From Kineococcus gynurae (GTDB lineage: Bacteria > Actinomycetota > Actinomycetes > Actinomycetales > Kineococcaceae), in NCBI RefSeq assembly GCF_050871315.1, contig NZ_JBJLRE010000007.1: 64,000 nt of DNA. One strand, 5' to 3'. A program made the translations under genes and the position numbers. The notes beneath the pieces were generated by a model that saw only the letters and a program-made list of their open reading frames with translations, ran no database searches and was not told the DNA's origin. Shown here one piece after another: positions 8,035-16,273 of this stretch. Numbering within the stretch: the first letter of the stretch is position 1; each line of letters starts with the position of its first letter.

Positions 8035-8951
8035 TGGGCGCCGGCCACGGGCACGGACACGGTCACGCTGGCACGGATCGCCGCCGGTTGCTCGTCGCCC
8101 TCTCCCTCACCGGGACCGTCCTCGTCGCGCAGACGGTCGGCGCACTCTGGTCGGGGTCGTTGGCCCTGCTGGCCGACGCCGGCCACATGCTCACCGACGC
8201 CGCCGGGCTGCTGATCGCCTTCCTGGCGGCCAGCCTGGCCGCGCGTCCCGCCGACCTGCGCCGCACGTGGGGGTTCCGCCGGGCCGAGGTCCTGGCGGCC
8301 GCCCTGCAGGCCGGGATCCTCCTGTGCGTCGGGGTCTTCATCCTGGTCGAGGGCGTGAAGCGGCTCGTGACGCCCTCGGAGGTGGCCTCCGGGGCCATGC
8401 TCGTCTTCGGCGTCGTGGGGCTGGCGGCCAACGTCGTCGCCCTGCTGGTGCTCTCCGGGGGCCGCAAGAACTCGTTCAACATGCGGGCCGCCTTCCTCGA
8501 GGTCGTCAACGACGCCCTCGGGTCGGTCGCGGTCATCGTGGCGGCCGTGGTCATCGCCACGACCGGCTGGACCCGCGCCGACGCGGTCGTCTCGCTCCTG
8601 ATCGGGGCGTTGATCCTGCCCCGCACCGTGAAGCTGCTGCGGGAGACCGTGGACGTGCTGCTGGAGTCGGCCCCCCGGGGCCTCGACCTCGCCGACGTGC
8701 GCCGGCACCTCGAGGAGGTGCCGCACGTCGTCGCCGTCCACGACCTGCACGCCTCGACCATCGCGACGGGTCTGCCGGTGCTCTCGGCCCACGTCGTCGT
8801 CGCCGACGGGTGCTTCACCGACGGGCACGTGCCGGAGATCCTCGACCAGCTGCAGGAGTGCGTCGCGGAGCACTTCGCGGTGACCGTCGAGCACTCGACG
8901 TTCCAGCTGGAACCCGAGCAGCACGCCGAGCACGAGATCGCCACGCACTGA
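8034..8951 (+). CDS. Cation diffusion facilitator, zinc-type efflux transporter
   Basis: Inner-membrane Zn/Co proton antiporter; 305 residues. The histidine-rich N-terminus GHGHGHGH is a metal-sensing or buffering tail. Six membrane segments follow. The helix-2 site HMLTD is intact. In helix 5 the usual H-x3-D becomes EVVNDALGS, that is Glu in place of His, a variant I recall from actinobacterial CzcD-like proteins. A C-terminal cytoplasmic ferredoxin-like domain carries HDLHAST and a His/Glu-rich end. The start overlaps a 20-codon leader ORF (TGATG), and the stop overlaps a tiny ORF leading to the next gene. Confidence 0.92.
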   Translation: MGAGHGHGHGHAGTDRRRLLVALSLTGTVLVAQTVGALWSGSLALLADAGHMLTDAAGLLIAFLAASLAARPADLRRTWGFRRAEVLAAALQAGILLCVGVFILVEGVKRLVTPSEVASGAMLVFGVVGLAANVVALLVLSGGRKNSFNMRAAFLEVVNDALGSVAVIVAAVVIATTGWTRADAVVSLLIGALILPRTVKLLRETVDVLLESAPRGLDLADVRRHLEEVPHVVAVHDLHASTIATGLPVLSAHVVVADGCFTDGHVPEILDQLQECVAEHFAVTVEHSTFQLEPEQHAEHEIATH

Positions 8952-8980
8952 TGGACGCCGGGACGGGGCCGCTCCCGTGA
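8951..8980 (+). CDS. Nine-codon bridging ORF between CDF exporter and 8977 gene
   Basis: ATG overlaps the exporter stop (TGATG), and the peptide MDAGTGPLP ends in a TGA that overlaps the GTG of the next gene (GTGA). It may relay ribosomes from one gene to the next, since the two frames differ. There is no independent coding evidence, so this could be chance. Confidence 0.25.
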   Translation: MDAGTGPLP

Positions 8981-9450
8981 GCCGGGCCCGCCGCCCGACC
9001 ACCCCCGGGGCGATCACGAGCGCCGTGACCGCGGCCGTGGCCGCGGCGGTGGAGCCGGACGTCACGGCGTTCGAGGCCGCCGTCCTGGAGCTGGCCACGA
9101 TGGACGCGGAGCAGGTGCACGTCGTCCTCGGCTGGGCGCTGCGCGAGCAGCTGGAACGGGCCCATCCGGACGGGCTGGACGCCGACGACCTGCGCGACGC
9201 GGTGGCGTCCGCCGCCCGCGCCGCGACCTGGTGGCCGCGGCTCGAGCCGCAGCTGCTGGTCGTCGTGGTGACCGGGGCCCTCGGCGCGCACGACCTGGCC
9301 GAGACGATGGACGCGGCCTCCCCCGCCCTCACCCTGGGCCACGCGCTGCTGCTGCTGACCAGCCTGCTGCCGCCCCCGCCGGACCCCGGACCGACCCTGC
9401 GGTCGGCCCTGGCCGAGGTCCGGCGGGCGGAGCTCACCGAGATGCCCTGA
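8977..9450 (+). CDS. Conserved hypothetical protein, alanine-rich, helical
   Basis: 157 residues, predicted almost entirely helical and without signal peptide or clear membrane segment. A run of valines (LLVVVVTGALGAHDLAETMD) and a leucine-rich stretch LGHALLLLTSLLPPPPD stand out. No family is recognised. The GTG start overlaps the TGA of a nine-codon bridging ORF, and ACGGGG lies about 8 nt upstream. Co-transcription with the CDF exporter suggests a link to metal handling, but that rests on position only. Confidence 0.7.
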   Translation: MSRARRPTTPGAITSAVTAAVAAAVEPDVTAFEAAVLELATMDAEQVHVVLGWALREQLERAHPDGLDADDLRDAVASAARAATWWPRLEPQLLVVVVTGALGAHDLAETMDAASPALTLGHALLLLTSLLPPPPDPGPTLRSALAEVRRAELTEMP

Positions 9451-9462
9451 TCCCCGCGGGGC

Positions 9463-11868
9463 TCAGCTCAGGTGCGTGGTCTCCGGCGCCCGCTTGTCGG
9501 CGTCCAGGTCGCCGAACTCGGCCGCGACGTCGCGGATGTCGGCCCGCTCGGCCGTGGTCGGGTCGGTCGTCGAGGCCCGCAGCGTGACGACGACGCCCTT
9601 GGACGTGGGCGTGTTGCTCGCCTCGGCGGTGGAGTCCAGCGGCACCAACGGGTTGGTCTCGGGGTAGTAGGCCGCCGCGCACCCGCGGGCGATGTCGTAG
9701 ACGACGACCCGGAACGCCGGGGCGATGCGCTCGACGTCGTCGTCCCACACACCGATGAGGTCGACCACGTCGCCGTCGGCGAAACCCCGCTCCTTGGCGT
9801 CGGCCGCGGAGAGGAAGACCACCCGGCGCCCGGAGTGGATGCCGCGGTAACGGTCCTCGAGCCCGTAGATGGTGGTGTTGTACTGGTCGTGGCTGCGCAT
9901 GGTCTGCAGCAGGAGCTGCCCGGGCTGCAGCTCCAGGACCTGCAGGGGCACGACCCCGAACTGCGCCTTGCCGGAGGGGGTGTCGAAGGTCCGCGTGTCG
10001 CGCGGCGGGTGCGGCAGCTGGAAACCTCCCGGCCGGCGCACCTTGGCGTCGTAGTCCTCGCACCCCGGCACCACCCGGGAGATGTGGTCGCGGATGACGG
10101 AGTAGTCCTCGGCGAAGGCCGACCAGTCGATGGTGCCGGTGGCGTCCTCGCGTCCGGCCAGGGTCGCGGCCGCGATGCCGGAGACGATCTGCACCTCCGA
10201 GCGCACCCCGGGCGCGGGCGGCGCGAGCCGACCCCGGCTGGCGTGCACCTCGGACATCGAGTCCTCGACGGTGACGAACTGGTCGTAGACGCCCTGCCGG
10301 ACGTCGCGCTCGGTGCGACCGAGCGTCGGCAGGATGATCGCGGTCTCCCCGCACACGGCGTGCGAACGGTTCAGCTTGGTCGAGACCTGCACCGTCATCC
10401 CGCAGGACGCCAGGGCGTTCTCGGTGACCGCGGTGTCCGGGGCCGCGGCGATGAAGTTGCCGCCCATGCCGAGGAAGAACCGGATCTTGCCCTCGGCCAT
10501 GGCGCGGATCGAGTCGACGACGTCGTGCCCGTGCTCGCGGGGCGGGTCGAACCCGAACTCGTCGCGGATCGCGTCGAGGAAGTGCTGCGGTGCACGCTCC
10601 CAGATGCCCATGGTCCGGTCGCCCTGGACGTTGGAGTGTCCGCGCACGGGGCACAGACCCGAACCGGGCAGACCGATCGCCCCGGTGGCGAGGTGCAGGT
10701 TCACGATCTCCTTGATCGTGCCCACGGCGTTCACGTGCTGGGTGACCCCCATCGCCCAGCAGGTGATGAAGGACTTGGCCGACAGCAGCATCCGGGCGGC
10801 CTCGTCGAGCTGCACCCGGCTCAGACCGGTGGCCCGCAGGACCTCGGCCTCGTCCAGCGCCTCGACGTGGCGCGCCCAGTCGTCGAACCCGGACGTCTGC
10901 GACTCCACGAACTCCCGGTCGATCTTGCCGGCGCGCAGCGCGGCCCGCCCCAGCCACTGGAACAGCGCCAGGTCGCCGTTGCCGCGGATCGGCAGGAAGA
11001 GGTCGGTCAACCCCTGCCCCTTGACGAGCCCCTTGGGGGTCTGCGGGTTCTTGAAGGCCAGCAACCCGGCCTCGGGCAACGGGTTCACCGCGATGATGCG
11101 GGCGCCGTTCTTCTTGGCCTGCTCCAGCGCGGAGAGCATCCGCGGGTGGTTCGTCCCCGGGTTCTGACCGACGACCAGGATCAGGTCGGTCTCGGAGAAG
11201 TCGCGCAGGTGCACGCTGCCCTTGCCGATCCCGATGACCTCCCCGAGGGCGACCGAGGTCGACTCGTGGCACATGTTCGAGCAGTCCGGCAGGTTGTTCG
11301 TCCCGAACGCGCGGACGAACAACTGGTAGGCGAAGGCGGCCTCGTTCGAGGTCCGGCCCGAGGTGTAGAAGGTGGCCGCGTCCGGCGACGGCAGCGAGTT
11401 CAGGTAGGCCCCGATGATGCGGAACGCCTCGTCGTAGGAGACGGGCTCGTAGTGGCGCGACCCGGGACGCTTCACCATCGGCTCGGTGAGGCGCCCCTGC
11501 TGGCCCAGCCAGTAGTCGGTGCGACCGACCAGGTCGTCGACGGAGTGCCGGGCGAAGAACTCGCGGGTGACCCGGCGCAGCGTCGCCTCCTCGGCGACGG
11601 CCTTGGCGCCGTTCTCGCAGAACTCCGCCGTGTGGCGGTGGTCCGGGTCCGGGTCCGGCCACGCGCAGCCCTGGCAGTCGAACCCTCCCACCTGGTTCAG
11701 CCGCAGGAGCGTCTGGGCCGTCCGGCGCACGCCCATCTGCTGCACCCCGTGCTGCATCGCCACGGCGACGGCGGGCACCCCGGCGGCGTAGTGCTTGCGC
11801 GCGGAGACGTGCAGTTTCGACTCGTCGACGTCGTCGGTCGGCGCAGGCACACGTCCCAGGATGCTCAT
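9463..11868 (-). CDS. FdhF/YdeP-family molybdopterin oxidoreductase
   Basis: 801-residue molybdopterin-guanine-dinucleotide enzyme related to formate dehydrogenase alpha subunits and E. coli YdeP (linked there to acid resistance). The cysteine motif FDCQGCAWPDPD...FCENGAKA near residues 62-90 marks this subfamily; only a partial iron-sulfur ligand set is seen. Cofactor-binding stretches VVGQNPGTNHPR and CWAMGVTQHVNAVG and a C-terminal molydopterin dinucleotide-binding domain (QTMRSHDQYNTTIYG) follow. It has no Tat signal, so it is cytoplasmic. ATG with TAGCAT 6 nt upstream suggests a leaderless mRNA starting at the end of the RidA gene. The physiological substrate is not established for this subfamily. 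Confidence 0.9.
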   Translation of the reverse strand: MSILGRVPAPTDDVDESKLHVSARKHYAAGVPAVAVAMQHGVQQMGVRRTAQTLLRLNQVGGFDCQGCAWPDPDPDHRHTAEFCENGAKAVAEEATLRRVTREFFARHSVDDLVGRTDYWLGQQGRLTEPMVKRPGSRHYEPVSYDEAFRIIGAYLNSLPSPDAATFYTSGRTSNEAAFAYQLFVRAFGTNNLPDCSNMCHESTSVALGEVIGIGKGSVHLRDFSETDLILVVGQNPGTNHPRMLSALEQAKKNGARIIAVNPLPEAGLLAFKNPQTPKGLVKGQGLTDLFLPIRGNGDLALFQWLGRAALRAGKIDREFVESQTSGFDDWARHVEALDEAEVLRATGLSRVQLDEAARMLLSAKSFITCWAMGVTQHVNAVGTIKEIVNLHLATGAIGLPGSGLCPVRGHSNVQGDRTMGIWERAPQHFLDAIRDEFGFDPPREHGHDVVDSIRAMAEGKIRFFLGMGGNFIAAAPDTAVTENALASCGMTVQVSTKLNRSHAVCGETAIILPTLGRTERDVRQGVYDQFVTVEDSMSEVHASRGRLAPPAPGVRSEVQIVSGIAAATLAGREDATGTIDWSAFAEDYSVIRDHISRVVPGCEDYDAKVRRPGGFQLPHPPRDTRTFDTPSGKAQFGVVPLQVLELQPGQLLLQTMRSHDQYNTTIYGLEDRYRGIHSGRRVVFLSAADAKERGFADGDVVDLIGVWDDDVERIAPAFRVVVYDIARGCAAAYYPETNPLVPLDSTAEASNTPTSKGVVVTLRASTTDPTTAERADIRDVAAEFGDLDADKRAPETTHLS

Positions 11869-11874
11869 CCGGGG

Positions 11875-11880
11875 ATGCTA
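11875..11880 (-). promoter_or_regulatory. -10 hexamer TAGCAT, leaderless promoter of molybdopterin oxidoreductase gene
   Basis: TAGCAT on the minus strand ends 6 nt before the ATG at 11868. It includes the TAG stop codon of the upstream RidA gene, so the promoter is embedded in the end of the preceding operon. Confidence 0.55.
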
Positions 11881-12303
11881 TCGATCACCCGCCGGACCGG
11901 CGGCCCCGACTCCGGCGACGAGGTCGACCTCCACGACGGCCCCGACCGCCAGCCCGCTCACCCCGACGCAGGTGCGGGCGGGCAGCGGCCCGCGGAACCA
12001 ACCGCGGTAGGCCTCGTTGAACGCGTCGAAGTCGGCGAAGTCGGTGAGGTAGACCCGCACGTGCAGGGCGTCGTCGAAGGTCAGCCCGAACTGCGCGAGC
12101 ACGGCCGCCAGGTTGGCCCGCACCTGCTCGGCCTGGGCCACCAGCCCACCCTCGACGAGGCGCCCCGTGGCCGGATCGGTCGGCATCTGCCCGGTGACGA
12201 ACACCTGGTCGCCGAAGCGGACGGCGTGCGCGAACGGCCCCACCTGCGGCGGCACGCCGTCGGCGGGGGTGAAGACGAACGTCTGCTTGGCGGGGTGGCT
12301 CAC
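11878..12303 (-). CDS. RidA-family (YjgF/UK114) enamine/imine deaminase
   Basis: 141 residues, trimeric RidA fold. It hydrolyses reactive enamine/imine intermediates produced by PLP enzymes. FGDQVFVTGQMP near the N-terminus and the substrate-binding arginine with the following block (PARTCVGVSGLAVGAVVEVD) are present. GTG start overlapping the P450 stop (GTGA), so it is translationally coupled to the P450. Pairing of RidA-like proteins with oxidative enzymes may mean that it removes reactive products, but this is inference. Confidence 0.9.
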   Translation of the reverse strand: MSHPAKQTFVFTPADGVPPQVGPFAHAVRFGDQVFVTGQMPTDPATGRLVEGGLVAQAEQVRANLAAVLAQFGLTFDDALHVRVYLTDFADFDAFNEAYRGWFRGPLPARTCVGVSGLAVGAVVEVDLVAGVGAAGPAGDR

Positions 12304-13595
12304 CCGGGCAGTGTCTCGAACCGCAGTCGCAGGCCGCCCGCGGGCCGCAGGGTCACCAGCGACTCCACCCGGGGTCGGGGGCCGGTCCCGGGGCGGACGC
12401 GACGGTCGCGCAGCAGCGCGGCCAGGACGAGGACGGCCTCGACCAGGGCCAGGTCACGCCCGATGCAGAGCCGCGGACCGGCCCCGAAGGGCACGTACCC
12501 GACCTCGCGCCGGGGCGCCCCGAGGAACCGCTCGGGGCGGAACGTCTCGGGCTCGGGCCAGAGCTCGGGGTCGCGGTGCAGGGCCCAGGTGCAGACGATC
12601 ACCAGCGTGCCGGCCGGGACGTCGACCCCCGCCACGGTGTCGGGGGCGAGCGAGGTCCGGGTGATCACCCAGGCGGGCGGGTAGAGCCGCAGCGCCTCGT
12701 CGAGCACGGCCCGGGTCCGGGGCAGTCGGGCGAGATCGTCCCAGGTGGGTTCCCGCGACTCCCCGGGGGCGCCCAGCACGTCGGCCAGTTCGGCGTGCAG
12801 CGCGGCCTGCTCGGCGGGATGACGGGCCAGCAGGTCCAGCGTCCAGGTGAGGCAGCTCGCCACCGTCTCGTGCCCGGCGACGACGAACGTCACCAGCTCG
12901 TCGCGGATCTCCTCGTCGCCGGAACCCGCGCGGAGCATGAGCCCGACCAGGTCGGTGGCGTCCTCGGCCACCGTCGCGGCCCGCCGGACCGCGACGATCC
13001 GGGCGCACACGGCGTCGATCTCGGCGACGGCGGCGCGCAACCGCCGCCGGGACGGGGTCGGCCAGGTCCCCGGGACGGGCGACTGCGCGCGGGCGACCAC
13101 CAGTTCCAGCGCACGACCGACCGCGTCGACGAGCTGCTCGGCGACCCCGCGCAGGTCGGCCTCGGCCAGGGTCCGACCGATGACCTCCAGGGTCGCGCGG
13201 GCGGTGGCCTCGGCGACCTCGACCTCGGTGCCCCTCGGTCCCGGGTCGGTCGTGCGCCGCAACCGTCGCGCCGCGGCGACCGCCTGCTCGGCGATCCCGT
13301 CGAGGGCGGAGTGGTGGAAGGCGGGCTGCACGATCCGCCGGTGGGTCCGCCAGGGTGCCCCGTCGCTGGTCAGCAGGCCCTGGCCGGTGACGGTGGCCAA
13401 CGCCTTGTACTGCAACGTGGCCCGTCCGTAGTTCCGGGCGTTCTCGACCAGCACCCGGCGGACCGCGGCGGGATCGGTCAGCAGCAGGACGGGGGTGCGG
13501 GGCAACGGGAAGGCGACCGCCCCGCCGTAGCGGGCCGCGGTGCGGGTGAGGAAGTCCACCGGGCTGCGCCGGATCGCCGGGACGGCGCGGACCAT
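12300..13595 (-). CDS. Cytochrome P450
   Basis: Heme monooxygenase, 431 residues from the ATG. The I-helix oxygen-binding motif VAGHETVASCLTW, the K-helix ExxR (DEALRLYPPAWVITRTS), and the heme-ligand motif FGAGPRLCIG are intact. The architecture resembles the CYP4/CYP102-like class rather than the camphor class. The start is uncertain: P450-like sequence (TPLAADGPLPWD) continues upstream in frame, no ATG, GTG or TTG exists there, and the next in-frame stop lies inside the GroES-like gene. A CTG at 13682, overlapping the GroES-like stop (CTGA), would give 460 residues. It is coupled to RidA downstream. No redox partner gene is adjacent. Confidence 0.9.
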   Translation of the reverse strand: MVRAVPAIRRSPVDFLTRTAARYGGAVAFPLPRTPVLLLTDPAAVRRVLVENARNYGRATLQYKALATVTGQGLLTSDGAPWRTHRRIVQPAFHHSALDGIAEQAVAAARRLRRTTDPGPRGTEVEVAEATARATLEVIGRTLAEADLRGVAEQLVDAVGRALELVVARAQSPVPGTWPTPSRRRLRAAVAEIDAVCARIVAVRRAATVAEDATDLVGLMLRAGSGDEEIRDELVTFVVAGHETVASCLTWTLDLLARHPAEQAALHAELADVLGAPGESREPTWDDLARLPRTRAVLDEALRLYPPAWVITRTSLAPDTVAGVDVPAGTLVIVCTWALHRDPELWPEPETFRPERFLGAPRREVGYVPFGAGPRLCIGRDLALVEAVLVLAALLRDRRVRPGTGPRPRVESLVTLRPAGGLRLRFETLPG

Positions 13596-13678
13596 GTCCC
13601 ACGGCAGCGGACCGTCGGCGGCCAGCGGGGTGTACCGGGCGTTGCGGAAGGGGCCCGGGACGGGCCCCGACGGAGCGC

Positions 13679-13999
13679 TCAGAGGTACAACCCCGTGTGC
13701 CCGTCCTCCACCCGGGGGGCGGCGACGGCGTGCAGGTCACGCTCGCGCAGCAGGGTGTAGGCCTTGCCCTGCAGCTCGACCTCGGCCTTGTCCTCGGGGT
13801 CGAAGAGGACGCGGTCGTCGAGCTGGACCTGCCGGACGTGCTGACCCAGGGCCATGACGGTCGCCCAGACCAGCCGTCGCCCGACGGCGGCCGTGGCCGG
13901 GATCACGATGCCCGCCGAGGACCGCCGTTCCGAGGCCTCGTCGGCGCTGACGAGGACCCGGTCGTGCAGCATCCGCACCGGGAGGCGGGACTCCGGCAT
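13679..13999 (-). CDS. GroES-like co-chaperonin
   Basis: 106 residues with the GroES beta-barrel pattern: PVRMLHDRVLVSADEASERR, mobile-loop region SSAGIVIPATAAVGRRLVW, then DDRVLFDPEDKAEVELQGK. It is shorter or more divergent in the mobile loop than housekeeping GroES (usual SGGIVLPD), so it is a second, specialised copy; no groEL is next to it. The gene follows DUF3618 by 3 nt and ends at the possible CTG start of the P450. Its place in an operon with P450 and RidA is unexplained. Family assignment is firm; the client is unknown. Confidence 0.85.
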   Translation of the reverse strand: MPESRLPVRMLHDRVLVSADEASERRSSAGIVIPATAAVGRRLVWATVMALGQHVRQVQLDDRVLFDPEDKAEVELQGKAYTLLRERDLHAVAAPRVEDGHTGLYL

Positions 14000-14002
14000 C
14001 GA

Positions 14003-14293
14003 CTACCTGCGCTTGCGGACGGCGCGGATGACGACGATCGCGACGACCCCGGTCACCGCCAGCCCCACGGCGGCGACGCGCTCGACCCGCAGCCCGCCGT
14101 ACTCGTCGGTCGCGAAGTCGTTCACCGCGGCCCGGACCCGGGCGATGCTGCGCTGCTTGATGGCGGCGGGGGTGACCCGGCCGCTGAGCTCGTCCACGGT
14201 GCCGGCCAGCCGGTTCCGCAGCCGCTCGACCTCGGCCTCCAGGGCCCGCGGGTCGGTGATGGTGATCGGCTTCCGGCCCTCGGTACTCGTCAC
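14003..14293 (-). CDS. DUF3618 domain membrane-anchored protein
   Basis: 96 residues. An N-terminal charged coiled-coil-like helix (LEAEVERLRNRLAGTVDELS) is followed by the DUF3618 core and one C-terminal membrane helix (VAAVGLAVTGVVAIVVIRAV) ending in RKRR, which gives an N-in/C-in or tail-anchored topology. These proteins are widespread in actinobacteria and usually sit beside phage-holin-superfamily III and MDR-like genes; here the neighbour is a GroES-like gene. GTG start with GGAG 6 nt upstream. Function unknown. Confidence 0.8.
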   Translation of the reverse strand: MTSTEGRKPITITDPRALEAEVERLRNRLAGTVDELSGRVTPAAIKQRSIARVRAAVNDFATDEYGGLRVERVAAVGLAVTGVVAIVVIRAVRKRR

Positions 14294-14444
14294 GGGCTGC
14301 TCCTGCTCTCATCGGCCTGCTCGGCGGGTCTGCGCAGGCCGACGCTACCGGAGCCGACCGGGGCCGCACCCTCGTACCCGCCGAAGCGCACCTCCCGGGG
14401 CGGTGCTCGCGGGGAGCGCCGCGGGAGGCGTCGGAGCCACGGGC

Positions 14445-14450
14445 TACGGT
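14445..14450 (+). promoter_or_regulatory. -10 hexamer TACGGT, leaderless promoter of bcp
   Basis: TACGGT ends 6 nt before the ATG at 14457; no Shine-Dalgarno is seen in the 6-nt gap. Confidence 0.6.
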
Positions 14451-14456
14451 GCCGCC

Positions 14457-14942
14457 ATGTCCGAGCCGTCCAGCCCCCGCCTGTCCCCCGGCGAGCCCGC
14501 CCCCGACTTCTCCCTCGCCGCCCACGACGGCAGCACGGTGACGCTCTCCCAGCTGCGCGGCGAGCACGTCGTCGTGTACTTCTACCCGGCGGCGATGACG
14601 CCGGGCTGCACGACGCAGGCCTGCGACTTCCGCGACAACATCGCCTCGCTGTCCGCGGCCGGGTATCGCGTCCTCGGCGTCTCGCCCGACCCGGTCGACA
14701 GGCTCGTGACGTTCGCCGAGCGCGACGCGATCCCCTACCCGCTGCTGTCCGACCCCGACCACGCCGTGCACGAGGCCTACGGCGCGTGGGGCGAGAAGAA
14801 GCTCTACGGCAAGACGTCGGTCGGCGTCATCCGCTCGACGGTGGTCGTCGACCCCGACGGGAACGTCGAGGTGGCGCAGTACAACGTCAAGGCCACCGGG
14901 CACGTCGCCAAGCTGCGTCGGGACCTGGGCCTCGACGCCTGA
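14457..14942 (+). CDS. bcp: Thioredoxin-dependent thiol peroxidase (Bcp/PrxQ)
   Basis: 161-residue peroxiredoxin that reduces hydrogen peroxide and organic hydroperoxides. The peroxidatic cysteine lies in MTPGCTTQACDFRD, with a second cysteine five residues on, the atypical two-Cys PrxQ arrangement. FYPAAMTPG and VRSTVVVDPDG complete the thioredoxin fold. TACGGT 6 nt upstream of the ATG points to a leaderless message. It is a single-gene unit between DUF3618 (divergent) and tRNA-Leu. Confidence 0.95.
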   Translation: MSEPSSPRLSPGEPAPDFSLAAHDGSTVTLSQLRGEHVVVYFYPAAMTPGCTTQACDFRDNIASLSAAGYRVLGVSPDPVDRLVTFAERDAIPYPLLSDPDHAVHEAYGAWGEKKLYGKTSVGVIRSTVVVDPDGNVEVAQYNVKATGHVAKLRRDLGLDA

Positions 14943-14967
14943 CGCACGTCTAAGCTCGGACAGGTCG

Positions 14968-15049
14968 GCGGGAGTGGTGTAACTGGCAGCCACGCAGGAT
15001 TTAGGTTCCTGTGCCTCACGGCGTGCGGGTTCGAGTCCCGTCTCCCGCA
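14968..15049 (+). tRNA. tRNA-Leu (anticodon UAG)
   Basis: Class II tRNA of 82 nt. The acceptor stem GCGGGAG pairs with CTCCCGC. The anticodon stem-loop is CAGGA-TTTAGGT-TCCTG, giving anticodon TAG at positions 34-36. A long variable arm (TGCCTCACGGCG) and GGTTCGAGTCC T-arm are visible. Only CC of the CCA tail is encoded, so the tail is completed by the nucleotidyltransferase. Confidence 0.97.
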
Positions 15050-15124
15050 CCGAGGACCGCCCCGACCCGGGTGGACCGCCCTGGGTGGACCGGCCCTCGT
15101 CGTGCGGCGGCGGGAGTCTCCGGG

Positions 15125-16255
15125 TCAGCGGGAGCGCTTGACCCAGGTCGCGGACTGCCCGCGGATCGCACGGGGCAGCGCCCGGCAGAACACGACCAGG
15201 GGCATCCCCACCGCCTGCCCGGCCAGCCGCAGCGGAGCGGTGGCCCTCCCGTGCAGGCGGTCGCCGACGGCGTAGGCCGCGAACGCGACCGCGTGACCGG
15301 CGAGCACCAGCTGCGAGGACCGACGCCGCGGGTGGGCCAGGGCCCCGGCCAGCAGCGCGACCTGCGCCGCCGGACCCACGGTCGAGCGCCACACCTTGTG
15401 GGCGGCGAACTGCCGGAACTCCCGTCGGCCGGTGAAGAACTGGGCGCGGTAGCGGGCGAACAACCGCAGCTGCCCCGCCATGATGCGGACGCGACGTTCC
15501 ACCTGGTCGGGCCGGGGCGCGGACTCCTCCACCACCAGGCAGGCGGGTTCCACCCCGACGCTGTGCCCACGGGCGGCGAAGTCGAACGCCAGCCACAGGT
15601 CGTCGTTGGCGGTCCCGGCCGGGATGGGACGGAAGAGGTTGCGGCGGAACGCGATCGCCTCCCCCACCAGGGCCAGGCTGCCCCCCAGTCCCGCCTCGGA
15701 GGTCTTGATCCAGTTCTCGTAGCGCCAGTACAACCCCTCGTCGGCGGCGCCGCACTCGGCCCGCAGACCCGAGACCAGGTCGTAGCGTGCGACGCAGGAG
15801 TTCAGCAGCGCCCGCAACCCCGGCCCGTCGAGGACCGCGTTGGCGTCCACGACGACGATCAGCGGGGCCCGTGACGCGGCCACCCCGCGGTTCACGGCGG
15901 CGGCCTTGCCGGCGCGGACGGGCGCGTAGTCGACCCGGTACCCGGCCTCCCGGCACCGCACCCGTGTGGCCTCGTCGTCGTCGACGACGACCGTGATGGC
16001 GGAGCGCGGCACGGCGCAACGGCGTTCCAGCTGGCCGAGCGTCCGCAGGATCACCCCCGCCTCCCCGTGCGCGGGCACCAGCAGGTCGACGTCCTCCCAG
16101 GTCCAGCCGATCATCTCGTCGACCGGGGTGACGGCGTGCCGGTGGGAGCGATGGGCGAGCAGCCACGCGGGGTAGCCGACGTGGCCCGCGAACGCCGCGG
16201 CGGCGAGCAGCACGGTCCGGGCCGACGACGACGGCGGTGCGGTGATCCCGAGCAC
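15125..16255 (-). CDS. Family 2 glycosyltransferase, membrane-associated
   Basis: 376 residues. An N-terminal hydrophobic segment, then a GT-A domain: VDLLVPAHGEAGVILRTL, the nucleotide-binding acidic patch VVVDDDEATR, GKAAAVNRGV, the metal site VVVDANAV, the acceptor-side NDDLWLAFDF, and an R-x-R region (VERRVRIMAGQLRLF) in place of QxxRW. Hydrophobic helices at the C-terminus suggest membrane attachment and a polysaccharide or glycolipid product. GTG start with a G-rich ribosome site (GGGGGGA); a perfect 8-bp hairpin lies just upstream. It stands alone, so the sugar donor and acceptor cannot be named. Confidence 0.85.
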   Translation of the reverse strand: MLGITAPPSSSARTVLLAAAAFAGHVGYPAWLLAHRSHRHAVTPVDEMIGWTWEDVDLLVPAHGEAGVILRTLGQLERRCAVPRSAITVVVDDDEATRVRCREAGYRVDYAPVRAGKAAAVNRGVAASRAPLIVVVDANAVLDGPGLRALLNSCVARYDLVSGLRAECGAADEGLYWRYENWIKTSEAGLGGSLALVGEAIAFRRNLFRPIPAGTANDDLWLAFDFAARGHSVGVEPACLVVEESAPRPDQVERRVRIMAGQLRLFARYRAQFFTGRREFRQFAAHKVWRSTVGPAAQVALLAGALAHPRRRSSQLVLAGHAVAFAAYAVGDRLHGRATAPLRLAGQAVGMPLVVFCRALPRAIRGQSATWVKRSR

Positions 16256-16273
16256 GATGTCCCCCCTGGCGAA

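Noticed and set aside
9472..12684. A 1070-codon open frame on the plus strand opposite the molybdopterin oxidoreductase and RidA genes
   Set aside because: Same GC effect; the minus-strand frames have full family motifs and the plus-strand product is low-complexity.
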